Assembly: GCF_947087965.1 (NCBI RefSeq)
Contig: NZ_CAMUES010000002.1
Span: 124,001 to 188,000 of the forward strand
Source of the DNA: an uncultured Mobiluncus sp.
GTDB taxonomy: Bacteria > Actinomycetota > Actinomycetes > Actinomycetales > Actinomycetaceae
DNA length: 64,000 nt
Direction of reading: 5' to 3'
Numbering within the stretch: the stretch's first letter is position 1; the number at the start of each line of letters is the position of its first letter. Below the pieces are notes generated by a model. The model saw nothing but the letters and a program-made list of their open reading frames with translations. It was not told the DNA's origin and did not search any database. Shown piece after piece: positions 1-9,007 of the stretch. The position numbers and the translations under genes are program-made.

Positions 1-336
1 GTCGACACGCTTTCGGGAGGGCAGGCCGGGCGAGTCGCTCTCGCTCGTGCCCTAGCGGCCAGGCCAAAACTGCTGCTACTCGATGAGCCGCTTTCCGCCC
101 TTGACGAACAGTTGAAGTACGAGTTAGCCGCCGAAATCCGCGACATTGTGAAACGCAGCCACATCACCGCCGTTTACGTCACCCACGATCAGGCAGAGGC
201 CGCCCTGGTGGCGGATCGCGTGGGGATCATGCTTGCTGGGGAGATTCGTCAAACCGGTACATTAGATGAGCTGAAAACCCACCCGGAGACCCGTGAAGTC
301 GCCAAATTCCTGGGGGTCGGTTTACCTCCTCGGTAA
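1..336 (+). CDS. ABC transporter ATP-binding protein, C-terminal part (cut by the window edge)
   Basis: Frame 1 is open from base 1 to a TAA at 334-336, so the gene begins upstream and only its last ~111 codons are here. The ABC signature LSGGQ is followed by the Walker B stretch LLLLDEPLSALD and by the H-loop in VYVTHDQAEA. This order and spacing are those of the nucleotide-binding subunit of an importer. The THDQAEA form and the ending resemble the Fe3+/thiamine/polyamine branch (FbpC, ThiQ, PotA), but the substrate cannot be told without the permease and binding-protein genes, which must lie upstream. There is no extra C-terminal regulatory domain: the protein ends about 25 residues after the H-loop region, so it is a short ThiQ-like form. 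Confidence 0.9.
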   Translation, partial: VDTLSGGQAGRVALARALAARPKLLLLDEPLSALDEQLKYELAAEIRDIVKRSHITAVYVTHDQAEAALVADRVGIMLAGEIRQTGTLDELKTHPETREVAKFLGVGLPPR

Positions 337-435
337 GTTCGAGAAATTCGTTAGACTGGTGACGCCAGCGCCCCGAGACCGGTGTATTCGTACCATTCTT
401 GCGGTATGCAGTGGTGTTTCGGAAAGGAAACGACA

Positions 436-927
436 ATGAAACAAAACATGATAGCCCCCCTCGCAACCACGGATTTGTATGACGAATACGGTGACCAGCT
501 GCGGGTTTGTGATATTCAGATGGCTAACTTTGGTGGGCACAAGGCTTTCGCCGGCCAGATTACAACAATCCACTGCCACCTGGACAACGGCCTGGTGAAA
601 GCCACGCTGAACTCCCCGGGGGAGGGTCGGGTCCTGGTCGTTGACGGAGAAGGCGACCTGCACACGGCCTTGTGCGGTGACATGATTGCGGGTGCCGCGG
701 TAAAGAACGGTTGGGCTGGGGTCGTCATCAACGGGGCGATTCGCGACTCGGCAACGATTCGCGGTCTGGCTCTGGGCATGAAAGCGCTGGGCACTACCCC
801 TCGTAAATCCGCCAAAGACAGCGTGGGTGAAACCGATGTGGAGCTAAACTTCGGGGGCATCACGTGGCGCCCCGGAGACATCTTGCACGCCGACATGGAC
901 GGAATCGTTTTGCTCCCCAAAGAGTAA
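436..927 (+). CDS. rraA: RraA family protein (RNase E inhibitor / HMG-aldolase fold)
   Basis: The product is 163 residues, close to the family's usual ~160. It opens with the typical APLATTDLYDEYG and carries the core GDMIAGAAVKNGWAG followed by VVINGAIRDS. In E. coli RraA binds RNase E and damps its activity; relatives with the G-x20-R-D pattern are class II 4-hydroxy-4-methyl-2-oxoglutarate aldolases, and this protein keeps that R-D pair. Which role applies here cannot be decided from sequence. An upstream in-frame ATG at 382 exists, but ATG 436 has a purine-rich RBS (GGAAAGGAAA) just before it and gives the family N-terminus. The gene follows the ABC ATPase by 99 nt and is probably its own unit. 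Confidence 0.85.
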   Translation: MKQNMIAPLATTDLYDEYGDQLRVCDIQMANFGGHKAFAGQITTIHCHLDNGLVKATLNSPGEGRVLVVDGEGDLHTALCGDMIAGAAVKNGWAGVVINGAIRDSATIRGLALGMKALGTTPRKSAKDSVGETDVELNFGGITWRPGDILHADMDGIVLLPKE

Positions 928-1115
928 GCCAACCCCCTGTATCACGAAAAGACGAAAAAGTAACAGAATACGGGGCTTAAGAGTCAGGTATTTCGGTTCT
1001 AACTGTCATGGTAGTGGCGGTGCGTGTCCGGTTCGCAGATGGGTGCCAAGGTGCCCGCAGAGCGTATTAAATTCTCCACGGGCTTTTCTTGTGTATCCAC
1101 TACAAAAATAACGGT

Positions 1116-2207
1116 TTAGTAGAATCCGTCTACCAGAATATGAGAACCTCCGTCAGGCAAAGTTACCGTTTTGTCATTATCGGTATTTTTAATTTTGTCA
1201 AAAACCCAACGAGTTTTTCCATTTACTTCCTGGGGGGTTAGAGTAACTGGATACGTCTCTTGCAAAAACGAAATCCCGCCGTCACTATCAGTCCAAAGAT
1301 TCGGAGTCATGCTACCGATAGTTACCCCGTCAGGATAGCCAGGGTGGCTACTAAAAAGAATGGTAGGCTTATTGACAAATAGTGTCGATTCTAAGAACTG
1401 GCAGTCGGGTTTTGGTTTTTCAACATTAATTCCGCAAGCCCCGGTAGAAGCGTACTCATCAGTCAAAACCGGAACCATATGCCCCATCTGCATAAAGGTT
1501 TCCAGTAATTTTTTATTAAGCTCGGTAGCATCTGGTTTATCTCCATCTGAAAACCACTTTCTAGCATAAGTAAACGGATTTTCGACCTTTCCGGATTCAA
1601 TGTCATTAATCATGGCTAAAGCTTCGCCTTCCGGTTTCCAAATGGTTTTGAAAGCCTTGAGGTGTTCTTCAAAAGAAGCTGTGCGAGGCATACTAGAACG
1701 AAATTCGCTCATAACCTCTTTGCGGGTCAAGTACTCTTTCCATGCGGGAATGAGACGCTCTCGGATTTCATTAGCAGAAATATTTTCACTCTTTGGAACC
1801 ATAACCATGTTTGCAGGGAAAGTGCGTAAGTAAACTATATCCCAGTTATCATAAAGGGAAGCTACAGGGATTCGGGCGGTATCTACCGCGTCATCAACCA
1901 ACTTCTGAGCCTCTTTTTCGCCCAAAATGTCGGTAATAGAAACATAGTCTTTCCAGCGGTCGGGAACAACTAAGTCTGCACGAACTAATCCTGTTTCATC
2001 AACAGGGAGCTGTTGCATTTCCCCAATCTCCAAAGGTTTGTCAGGACTCGGAACCAAACTCTTTGGAGCCAACTTATCGGGTCGCTCCATTGTAGCTGTT
2101 GGTTTTGGTCCATCACCCGCAGCTTTTGTTTTAGGTATATCAGTACTAGCACAACCTGTGAGCATAAGGGCAACGGTTGCTACAACCGCTATCATCGTCT
2201 TTTTCAT
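1116..2207 (-). CDS. predicted lipoprotein of unknown function, A+T-rich
   Basis: The product is 363 residues. It starts with a lipoprotein signal peptide: charged MKKT, a hydrophobic run, then the lipobox LTGC with Cys near residue 18, followed by a Pro/Lys-rich linker. A GGAAGGAAAG-type RBS lies just before ATG 2207, so the longer in-frame start at 2312 is less likely. The mature part is soluble and mixed alpha/beta in appearance, with a CGINVEKPKPDC segment that could form a disulfide. I recognise no family. By eye the base composition is clearly richer in A+T than the genes on either side, with many AAA/GAA/ATT codons, which suggests a different history or low expression. It would be lipidated by Lgt and perhaps Lnt, both encoded in this window. 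Confidence 0.8.
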   Translation of the reverse strand: MKKTMIAVVATVALMLTGCASTDIPKTKAAGDGPKPTATMERPDKLAPKSLVPSPDKPLEIGEMQQLPVDETGLVRADLVVPDRWKDYVSITDILGEKEAQKLVDDAVDTARIPVASLYDNWDIVYLRTFPANMVMVPKSENISANEIRERLIPAWKEYLTRKEVMSEFRSSMPRTASFEEHLKAFKTIWKPEGEALAMINDIESGKVENPFTYARKWFSDGDKPDATELNKKLLETFMQMGHMVPVLTDEYASTGACGINVEKPKPDCQFLESTLFVNKPTILFSSHPGYPDGVTIGSMTPNLWTDSDGGISFLQETYPVTLTPQEVNGKTRWVFDKIKNTDNDKTVTLPDGGSHILVDGFY

Positions 2208-2352
2208 TTTTTCTTTCCTTCCTAGAGCTGCTCTGGCTATCCTCCGCGAAAGACTGTAACTGGGAAGGGAGCGGACTGTTTTGCCTAGAACTGTCCACAG
2301 ACTAATGCCCATTTACTGCTACAGTTTATAAGATAACGTTTCGCAGCGTACA

Positions 2353-2388
2353 GGGTTTCCACCCGAATATGCGGGCTGACGGAAACCC
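2353..2388 (-). terminator. inverted repeat after the DNA methyltransferase gene
   Basis: GGGTTTCC at 2353-2360 pairs with GGAAACCC at 2381-2388, with a second short C/G pairing inside the loop. It lies 8 nt past the stop codon of the minus-strand methyltransferase gene. There is no U-run on either side, so termination is only a guess. Confidence 0.35.
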
Positions 2389-2395
2389 CGCGGAG

Positions 2396-3502
2396 CTAGC
2401 CCACTTGGGCGAGGAGGCGCGGTTCTGAGGGCGCATCCGGGGTATTGGGGACGTGGAAAGCGGCGCGGATACGCGCGCCAACCTGTGCGGTGCACCCGAC
2501 GAATAGGTATTCCAGATTCCGCAGGTGGGTGACTTTACCGACCTTGGTTCCCTCCGGGTTATAGATGCCGATTTGGGCACCCACGTAGCGTTTATAGTCA
2601 AAAGCCAGCGCTACGCAGTCCTCAAAACCAGCCGCCACCGCGTCAAACAGGGTGTCAAAATCAATCCAAGATTCATTGTTATAGGACAGCATCAGCGTGT
2701 CCGTGTCGACCTGCGCAATCAGGCTTTGCAGAGCCTGGGGCATCTCGCGTTTCCGGTTATACGCCGAATGCGTGGCAGAATCCCGAGCGTCCACCCGCTT
2801 TTGCGCCACGCCGTAAGCCTCGGGGCAATCCCAGCGAATCAGCGTCTCCCAAATGTGATAGTTCGTAAAGTAACGATGCTGGTTATAGGGCGGATCGAGG
2901 TAAACCAGGTCAAAACGCGGGGTCGCGGGGTCGGCGATGAGTGCGTTCGTGTCGCGTTGGTAGGTGGTGCCAGTACCGTCCAAAAGCTCGGGCACTCGCA
3001 GTTCCAGGTCATTGTACGCGCGCGGAGCCCACTGTTTCAGGTACGCCATCTGCAGCCCGGTCGTGGAATCTACCCGGTCTGCCGCCTCCATCAGGGAGGT
3101 CAGCAGGATAGGGTAGCGGGGGTCGGCGGCAAATTCCGCCTCAATCCGATTGCGGATTGCATCGATGCGCGCCCCGTTCCGCGGTTGAAAGAACCGAGAC
3201 TTTTCGCAAAACGTTTCCGTGAAGTAGCCCGGCTCTCCAGGGGTGGCTTCTAGGTCGCACAAGAGAGTTCGTAGCTCGCGGTCGTTTACCTGACGTTTGT
3301 CGGTGGCGATATAGCAATCCGAGAGTACCCGGGAATAGCTGGCCACATCGTTGGCGGCGGTGGTAATCCCGAGAGCTTTAAATGCCTGGGCGACCCGGGT
3401 CGTTCCGGTAAAGGCGTCAAGGGCGGTGCGTGCGCCTGACAGGTCCGCAATCTGTGCCAATGCCGGCACCAAAGTGCGTTTTGAACCCAGGTACTTAATC
3501 AC
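2396..3502 (-). CDS. D12-class adenine-specific DNA methyltransferase (orphan)
   Basis: The product is 368 residues. The N-terminus IKYLGSKRTLVPAL and the SAM-binding motif LDAFTGTTRVAQAF are followed by the catalytic motif YLDPPYNQHRYFTNYH around residue 200, giving the N6-adenine (DPPY) class in the alpha order used by D12 enzymes. The start is GTG 3502 with a strong GAGGGAG RBS; ATT-AAG-TAC follows directly. The variant DPPYN-x2-RYFTNYH with a downstream WETL is typical of type II modification enzymes such as M.FokI-like ones. No restriction endonuclease gene is next to it: the neighbours are the lipoprotein gene and trmL. It may therefore be an orphan methylase with a regulatory or protective role, or the remnant of a restriction-modification pair. 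The recognition site cannot be read from sequence. Confidence 0.87.
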   Translation of the reverse strand: MIKYLGSKRTLVPALAQIADLSGARTALDAFTGTTRVAQAFKALGITTAANDVASYSRVLSDCYIATDKRQVNDRELRTLLCDLEATPGEPGYFTETFCEKSRFFQPRNGARIDAIRNRIEAEFAADPRYPILLTSLMEAADRVDSTTGLQMAYLKQWAPRAYNDLELRVPELLDGTGTTYQRDTNALIADPATPRFDLVYLDPPYNQHRYFTNYHIWETLIRWDCPEAYGVAQKRVDARDSATHSAYNRKREMPQALQSLIAQVDTDTLMLSYNNESWIDFDTLFDAVAAGFEDCVALAFDYKRYVGAQIGIYNPEGTKVGKVTHLRNLEYLFVGCTAQVGARIRAAFHVPNTPDAPSEPRLLAQVG

Positions 3503-3604
3503 ACGCGCTCCCTCTTTTCCTCGAGATTAACATGAGAAAACGGGAAAACCGCGCAGGCACACGGAAAACCGGGAAATCGTGACTTGTGACCAGGAAAAAT
3601 GAAG

Positions 3605-4069
3605 CTACATACCGCCGGTGTAGCCGAGCTGACCCCAGGCGTAATAGAGCCCAATGGCCGCTGAAATCGAAAGGTTCAAGGAGCGGCGCCCCTCCAGCAT
3701 GGGAATGCGAACCCGACTGGTGACCCGCGGGTCGTCCATGACTTCAACCGGCAGCCCGGTATCTTCGGGGCCAAACATGAGGCCGTCCCCGTCCTGGAAC
3801 TGAATCTGGGGCAGCAGGAGGTCCGTGTGGCCGGTAAAGGCGTAAATGTTTCCGGGCACGTGCGCTAAGCAGTCGTCCAAATTGGGGTGACGCTCCAGGT
3901 GCGCCAGGTCGTGATAGTCCAGTCCTGCCCGTTTCAACTTGGTGTCGTTATCCAGGTCAAACACGGTCGGTTCGACCACGTGCAGGGTAGCGCCGGTACA
4001 GGCAGCCAGGCGAATCGCGGCACCGGTATTCCCGGCAATGCGAGGTTGAAAGAAAATCACGTGCAACAT
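3605..4069 (-). CDS. trmL: tRNA (cytidine(34)-2'-O)-methyltransferase
   Basis: The product is 154 residues, the normal size for TrmL, a single-domain SPOUT methyltransferase that 2'-O-methylates the wobble base of certain tRNA-Leu species. Visible family motifs are the opening HVIFFQPRIAGNTGA, the LKRAGLDYHD segment, the SAM-knot segment MFGPEDTGLP and the C-terminal RSLNLSISAAIGLYYAW. No TRAM or other extra domain is present. Upstream on the minus strand is a TAGAAT box (4079-4084), 9 nt before the ATG, with no good Shine-Dalgarno. The gene is divergent from the SNF2 gene, sharing a ~70-nt intergenic region. Two tRNA-Leu genes occur in this window, though this may be coincidence. Confidence 0.92.
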   Translation of the reverse strand: MLHVIFFQPRIAGNTGAAIRLAACTGATLHVVEPTVFDLDNDTKLKRAGLDYHDLAHLERHPNLDDCLAHVPGNIYAFTGHTDLLLPQIQFQDGDGLMFGPEDTGLPVEVMDDPRVTSRVRIPMLEGRRSLNLSISAAIGLYYAWGQLGYTGGM

Positions 4070-4127
4070 AACGTCCCTATTCTAGGGAGGTTTTTCGCTG
4101 CAACGGAAAATCCGGCGCTGAAACCTG

Positions 4128-4133
4128 TAAAAT
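4128..4133 (+). promoter_or_regulatory. -10 box TAAAAT for a leaderless SNF2 transcript
   Basis: TAAAAT ends 7 nt before ATG 4141 and there is no Shine-Dalgarno in between. This is the same geometry as at umuD. A clear -35 is not seen. Confidence 0.5.
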
Positions 4134-4140
4134 GGACAGA

Positions 4141-7104
4141 ATGGCTTACGAAATGGATTGGCGCGGGGGGCTCGGCAGCTTGCTCAACGCTGGCGAGGTT
4201 GATGTTACGAACCAACCTTTGGCCATCCAGATTGAGGGAGAAACCTTAGTTCCCCTGCGTATCAACCCGTCCGGAGACTGGTCAGAAAAGCGCGCCACTT
4301 GGCGTGACCTGACCTCACGCTGGGCCTCGGTCACCAAGGGGCTGAACGCGACGCAACTCGCCGCGATGCGCCACCTTTTTGAACACAGTGCCCGAGCACA
4401 ACTTGTGAAGTTAAGCCACCTGGACGCTACCGGTCTGGACCTCCTGGAAAAGTGCATCACCAGCGGAGTTAGCGTGTTTTCTGACACTACTCGCACCACC
4501 GTGTTGCGTCCCGTGGCTCCCGACCCCCAAACTGTCTTGGTCATTACCCAGCACGAGGACGGCTCGGTTACGGTGGCGGCCGGCACCGAAACTGCGAGTG
4601 CTGGCGAGCCCTCAGAAGCGCCCGAAAACACAGAAGCCGTCTGCCAGCCTCTCGGGCCGCAACTGGACGCCCTGCACGGTCGATTCGTGGCGTGTGCCGG
4701 CTTAAAAGCTGGTGTGAACGAGGAACTAAACACTCTGGCCGCGGCTCAGGTTCGATGGGAAATCCCGGCTGCACAAGCCAACGAATTTTGGGCCAACTAC
4801 GCCAAACGCCTGGGGGAGCTGGGAGTGCTGTCCCGTGATTCCATGCATCTGAACCAGGAACACGCTTTTGGTCCTCCCCGATTGTGCGGATTGCTGCGAC
4901 TGAACGAAATGAACCCGAAACTGGTCGAAATCCGCTGGACCGTGCGTCGCCGCTCCGCCACCGCCGCGGTAGAAGTGGCTTTGGACCCCGACACCCCCGA
5001 TCCGGAAATTCAGGAAGCTATGCGGGGCGTCGGCTCCCTGGGGGGATGGAATGAATCCGAAATTCAGACGTTCTTTACGAAAAAATTTCCCATTTTTGAG
5101 TTGGATCGGATTCGCGAGTTCATCAATACCATCAACGTTTCCGAACGCGCTGAAGTCAACATTTCCCCCGAACTGCAACACATTCAGATTTTCTCTGACG
5201 GACCCGCTCTCGATTTGCAGATTGACCAGGCGCTTTCTCCCACTGAAGGAACGCTCCGGTCTGACGACACAGCCCCGGACTTCGAGGCAGATTTTTGCGA
5301 GTTTCCCGAGGGTGAGCCGCGTGGCTGGGGGCTGCGTTACGGGCTGAACCTGGGACTGCGCCTGGGCCAAGAGGACTTGGATACGAAAGAGTTTCTGGCG
5401 GCTCTGGGGCGGGTGGAGCGCTGGTGGCAAACTCCCGAGGGTAACTGGGTGGATTTGTATGCAGCGAAAAATCAACAGCTGAAACGCTTGATTCGCGAGT
5501 TCACCGATTTGGGGCTCAACGATTTTTCCGGCAGCGCTGATTTTACGGTCGGGATTTCTAATTTCGGGCTGATTTCGGCATTGGATGCGATGGCCGCGAC
5601 GCGCCATTTTTCCGGCGATTGGGAACACGCCGTCAATCTACTGGTGAATCCGCCCGAAGTATCGACTCCCGCGTTGGCACAAGGCACTTGGCGTGGGTAT
5701 CAAGAGGATGGTTTCCGTTGGATGACGGCTCGGGCCGAGGCGGGTTTGGGCGGCATCTTGGCTGATGACATGGGCTTGGGCAAGACTATGCAGATGCTGG
5801 CGGTCATCGCCGGGCAAAAGCTGCAGTTGGTGGGTAGTCCCGCGGACGCCGCAGCGGTGTTCGTGGTGGTCCCGGCCAGTTTGATGGGGACGTGGGAGGA
5901 ACAAGCCTCGCGATGGTTCCCGGACTTGCGGGTATATACCCAAAGGACGAGCGTGGGCAAAGCCGCCGCGGACTGGAATCAGGTCGCCCGCGAGGTTCAG
6001 CAAGCCGACCTGGTGCTGACCACCTATACGCTGGCGCGAATGGACATAGATTTCTGGCAAACTCAGAGTTTCTCGGGTCTAGTTTTCGATGAAGCCCAGT
6101 TTGTGAAAAACCCTTCCACCGCCACCCATAAAGCCTTGGTGCGTCTGCGTGCGAAGTGGGCTTTTGCCCTGACCGGCACACCTATCGAGAATACAGCCAC
6201 CGACTTGTGGTCAATTATGTCCCTGACAGTTCCTACGGTGCTGCCCAGCTTGCCGGTATTTACGCGCCGTTTTGCCGCCGAGACACTCAGCGATCGCAGC
6301 GAGGCGGCTGCCGAGCTTTCGGATCGGGTGGCACCGTTCCTGCTGCGTCGCACCAAAGACAGTGTTGCCCAGGAACTGCCCGAAAAGATCGAACAGATAG
6401 TCTCTATCGACCTGGAGCCGGTGCAGCGAACCTGGTACGCCAAGTATTTGACGGCGGCCAGAGCCCAGGCGGCGAACGCTAATTCTCCACGTATCAATAT
6501 CCTTACGGCGCTGACCCGCCTGCGGCAACTCGCTTTGAGCGCCCGGCTCATCGACCATCACGCGCACGAGGACGGTGCGAAAGTCACGTATCTGCTGCAA
6601 ACGTTGGAGGGTCTGCGCAACGATGGCCGCTCGTCTTCCCGGAAACGCCACCAGGCGCTGGTGTTTTCTCAGTTCACTTCCTTCCTGGCGATACTGCGGG
6701 AAAGGCTGGACGAGGCGGGAATTGAGTACGCCTACCTAGACGGCACCAGTCGGGACCGCGACCGGCAGGTGGCACGATTCCAAAACGGGGCAGTCGAAGT
6801 GTTCCTGATTTCGTTGAAGGCCGGTGGGTTTGGTTTGAACCTCACTGAGGCGGATTACGTGTTTCTCACCGATCCGTGGTGGAATCCGGCGGCGGAGGCC
6901 CAAGCTGTCGACCGGGCACACCGGCTGGGTCAAAAACGGTTCGTGAACGTCTATCGGCTGGTCGCCGCCGACACTATCGAACAGCGCGTTTTGGAGCTGC
7001 AAGAAAAGAAACGCGACCTCATCGGGGCGGTGCTCTCCGGTCAAGAAAACCGGGACGTGTCCGCGGGAATCACCCTGGAACAGTTGCGTAGCCTTCTGGG
7101 CTAG
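4141..7104 (+). CDS. SNF2/Rad54-family helicase-like ATPase
   Basis: The product is 987 residues. The C-terminal half is a complete SF2 Snf2 engine: motif I DDMGLGKT near residue 543, motif II DEAQ near 649, motif III LTGTPIENT, then the second RecA lobe with VFSQFTSF, YLDGTS, LKAGGFGLNLT and the arginine-finger motif QAVDRAHRLGQ near 920. The N-terminal ~450 residues have no motif I recognise and no SWIM zinc finger was seen. Bacterial enzymes of this type translocate on duplex DNA or act on RNA polymerase (RapA relatives); the target here is unknown. ATG 4132 lies inside a TAAAAT box (4128-4133), so I prefer ATG 4141, 7 nt after it, which would make the mRNA leaderless. Confidence 0.9.
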   Translation: MAYEMDWRGGLGSLLNAGEVDVTNQPLAIQIEGETLVPLRINPSGDWSEKRATWRDLTSRWASVTKGLNATQLAAMRHLFEHSARAQLVKLSHLDATGLDLLEKCITSGVSVFSDTTRTTVLRPVAPDPQTVLVITQHEDGSVTVAAGTETASAGEPSEAPENTEAVCQPLGPQLDALHGRFVACAGLKAGVNEELNTLAAAQVRWEIPAAQANEFWANYAKRLGELGVLSRDSMHLNQEHAFGPPRLCGLLRLNEMNPKLVEIRWTVRRRSATAAVEVALDPDTPDPEIQEAMRGVGSLGGWNESEIQTFFTKKFPIFELDRIREFINTINVSERAEVNISPELQHIQIFSDGPALDLQIDQALSPTEGTLRSDDTAPDFEADFCEFPEGEPRGWGLRYGLNLGLRLGQEDLDTKEFLAALGRVERWWQTPEGNWVDLYAAKNQQLKRLIREFTDLGLNDFSGSADFTVGISNFGLISALDAMAATRHFSGDWEHAVNLLVNPPEVSTPALAQGTWRGYQEDGFRWMTARAEAGLGGILADDMGLGKTMQMLAVIAGQKLQLVGSPADAAAVFVVVPASLMGTWEEQASRWFPDLRVYTQRTSVGKAAADWNQVAREVQQADLVLTTYTLARMDIDFWQTQSFSGLVFDEAQFVKNPSTATHKALVRLRAKWAFALTGTPIENTATDLWSIMSLTVPTVLPSLPVFTRRFAAETLSDRSEAAAELSDRVAPFLLRRTKDSVAQELPEKIEQIVSIDLEPVQRTWYAKYLTAARAQAANANSPRINILTALTRLRQLALSARLIDHHAHEDGAKVTYLLQTLEGLRNDGRSSSRKRHQALVFSQFTSFLAILRERLDEAGIEYAYLDGTSRDRDRQVARFQNGAVEVFLISLKAGGFGLNLTEADYVFLTDPWWNPAAEAQAVDRAHRLGQKRFVNVYRLVAADTIEQRVLELQEKKRDLIGAVLSGQENRDVSAGITLEQLRSLLG

Positions 7105-7192
7105 CGCTTTCGGCGGGATAGCAGAGGGGTGGCGCGCGGTAAATTTTTCCGAAATTACGGCGCGGTCTGAAAGGTCATGAAACAATGAAGCT

Positions 7193-7555
7193 ATGAATGA
7201 TGACATTGTTGAAGGGCGTAATTATTTCCAACGTTCCGCCGTCCGGGCGAAGTCCTTGGTACGCGGCGACCCGCTGGTGGGTTCGGGTTTGATTGTCATT
7301 GGGGTGTACTCGGGTAACGCCGAAGTCGCTGAGGTGATGCGCGGTTCGGCAAAAACGGTTCGTTTTATGCGTCCTGATGGAACGCTTTCCGCTGAAGCGG
7401 CGACGGATCCAGCTCAGATTGGCATCAAGTTAGCCAGTGGTTACGTGTTGGTGAAAGCCAGCGCAACCGGCAAAGATGATGTGGATGAGAATGCCTTTTT
7501 CCTGACCCCGACCGCTTCGATGGTCGAGATTTGGCAGTTCGCCGAAGCCGATTGA
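7193..7555 (+). CDS. hypothetical protein, 120 residues
   Basis: I do not recognise this protein. It has no signal peptide or membrane span. It has a beta-rich look: a Gly/Val-rich centre (LVGSGLIVIGVYSGNAEVAEV) and a late IKLASGYVLVKAS segment, and it ends in a short acidic tail. Codon use matches the neighbours and the reading frame is clean, so it is likely real. There is no Shine-Dalgarno; an AACAAT stretch at 7181-7186, 6 nt before the ATG, would suit a leaderless message. It stands alone between the SNF2 gene and tRNA-Leu. Confidence 0.65.
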   Translation: MNDDIVEGRNYFQRSAVRAKSLVRGDPLVGSGLIVIGVYSGNAEVAEVMRGSAKTVRFMRPDGTLSAEAATDPAQIGIKLASGYVLVKASATGKDDVDENAFFLTPTASMVEIWQFAEAD

Positions 7556-7684
7556 GTTCAATTCGCTCTCTGAGCCGGCAATCCTGGGGTTTTGCGCCAA
7601 GTTTCGCACGGGTGCGTTTCCGTTGCGGACTTCGTTTTGAGAATGTTGCCTAAACCCGCTAAATTTGATTTGCCTTTGGCACCA

Positions 7685-7769
7685 GCGAGGGTGGCGGAAT
7701 GGTAGACGCGCAAGCTTGAGGTGCTTGTGACCAATTGCGGTCGTGAGGGTTCAAGTCCCTTTCCTCGCA
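7685..7769 (+). tRNA. tRNA-Leu (anticodon GAG)
   Basis: The acceptor arms GCGAGGG and TCCTCGC pair (with one G-U), the anticodon loop TTGAGGT between AAGC and GCTT gives anticodon GAG, a long variable arm follows as expected for class II leucine tRNA, and the T-arm AGGG-TTCAAGT-CCCT is intact. The discriminator is A and CCA is not encoded. Confidence 0.95.
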
Positions 7770-7770
7770 C

Positions 7771-7793
7771 AAGACCCGGAAATCCGGGTCTTT
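7771..7793 (+). terminator. hairpin terminator after tRNA-Leu
   Basis: AAGACCCGGA pairs with TCCGGGTCTT around a two-base centre and is followed by TTT. It begins 2 nt after the tRNA and ends ~26 nt before the next ATG. Confidence 0.7.
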
Positions 7794-7818
7794 GTCGTAT
7801 TTTCGTTCGGGAGGTTGC

Positions 7819-8502
7819 ATGTCTGAAACACCTTTCGTTCGAGGAATCGCCAAATCTGTTTCTACCAGCGCCGCAATGGGGGAAATCGGCGCACATCGAC
7901 CGTTTCCGGTTTACGGCGACCTCCTGACTTTGGATGTGCCGCGGGCGGCGGACTCCCCTGAAGTCGCGGCAGCGTGCCAAGATCCCGAAATTCAGCGTTT
8001 TACGACGGTCCCAGTGCCTTTCGGTCCGGAACACGCGGATAACTTTTTAAACGAACTTTGCCCCCAGTTATGGGACGAGGGGGGAGCCAGCTGGATTATT
8101 CGTACTTATGATGCCCAAACCCCCCACGTGGCGGGCACGATTTCTTTGCGGGTCGGGTTGGAAAAGACCGCCAATGTCGGGTACTGGATGGCTCCCGAGT
8201 GGCGGGGGCGCGGGCTGATGCAAGAGGCTCTGCAACTGGCGGTCACCACCGCGTTCAACCTGTTGGGTTTCCAATGCGTGACCTTGGAATCACACCCGGA
8301 CAATCTGGCGTCTATCCGGGTCGCCTGGCGTTGTGGATTCCGTTTTGGCGGTATCTTGCGCGGTATTGGCTTACATCAGAACCAGCGGGAGGACCGGGCC
8401 ATGGCGACGTTGCTACCGGGGGACCCGCTGGAACCGGCGACCTCGTGGAACGCCCTTATGAAACTATTACAGCAAGGTAACCGGGGAAACGCCTCGGACT
8501 AG
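7819..8502 (+). CDS. GNAT N-acetyltransferase, RimJ/RimL type
   Basis: The product is 227 residues. The acetyl-CoA-binding signature is seen in VGYWMAPEWRGRGLMQEALQ, followed by the RimJ/RimL-type ending LESHPDNLASIRVAWRCGFR. Enzymes of this branch acetylate N-terminal amino groups of proteins or small molecules; the substrate is unknown here. ATG 7819 has a GGGAGG RBS 4-8 nt upstream. About 45 residues precede the domain, which is longer than usual. The next gene starts 16 nt after the stop, so the two are likely co-transcribed. Confidence 0.85.
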   Translation: MSETPFVRGIAKSVSTSAAMGEIGAHRPFPVYGDLLTLDVPRAADSPEVAAACQDPEIQRFTTVPVPFGPEHADNFLNELCPQLWDEGGASWIIRTYDAQTPHVAGTISLRVGLEKTANVGYWMAPEWRGRGLMQEALQLAVTTAFNLLGFQCVTLESHPDNLASIRVAWRCGFRFGGILRGIGLHQNQREDRAMATLLPGDPLEPATSWNALMKLLQQGNRGNASD

Positions 8503-8518
8503 GGAAAGAAGTACAAAA

Positions 8519-9007
8519 ATGAGTGAACCAACACTGCCAGCCCCTGACCCACGCGACCCCGAAGCCCTCGTGCGGCAATTTCATCACGTTTACGGTCTGC
8601 CGGTGGTGACTACAGGACCAAACATTGAAAATGAGCGGATGCATATGCGCTTGTCGCTGATTTTAGAAGAAACTTCCGAGCTGGTGCGCGCCCTGTACGG
8701 TCAAAAAGCCTATGCGGCGCTGCGCGGGGTTATGGACGGGATTAGCGAGCTCGATGAAGGGGAGCGCGATACGGTCGAGGTCGCCGATGCTTTGGCGGAT
8801 TTGGCCTACGTTGTTTACGGCATGGCTTTGGAAGCGGGTATCAACCTGCCGGCAGTATTGCAGGAAGTTCAGGCGTCCAATATGTCAAAGCTGGGTCCCG
8901 ATGGGAAACCGATATATCGCGAGGACGGCAAAGTTTTGAAGGGGGAGGGATTCTTTCCCCCGAATATCGCCCGAGCTTTGCAGGTCCCGCTAGCCGCGGA
9001 ACTATAG
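8519..9007 (+). CDS. MazG-like nucleotide pyrophosphohydrolase
   Basis: The product is 162 residues. The all-alpha NTP-PPase pattern is visible: EETSE near residue 50 and VADALADLAYVVYG around residue 88, which supply the acidic Mg2+ ligands (EExxE and DxxxD). A C-terminal segment SNMSKLGPDGKPIYREDGK, with Lys and Tyr positioned after the helix, matches the PRA-PH/MazG-like proteins found in phages and bacteria. The likely reaction is hydrolysis of a nucleoside triphosphate to the monophosphate and PPi, for house-cleaning or pool control. HisE (phosphoribosyl-ATP pyrophosphatase) is related but shorter and lacks this tail. The gene probably shares a transcript with the acetyltransferase upstream. 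Confidence 0.77.
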   Translation: MSEPTLPAPDPRDPEALVRQFHHVYGLPVVTTGPNIENERMHMRLSLILEETSELVRALYGQKAYAALRGVMDGISELDEGERDTVEVADALADLAYVVYGMALEAGINLPAVLQEVQASNMSKLGPDGKPIYREDGKVLKGEGFFPPNIARALQVPLAAEL

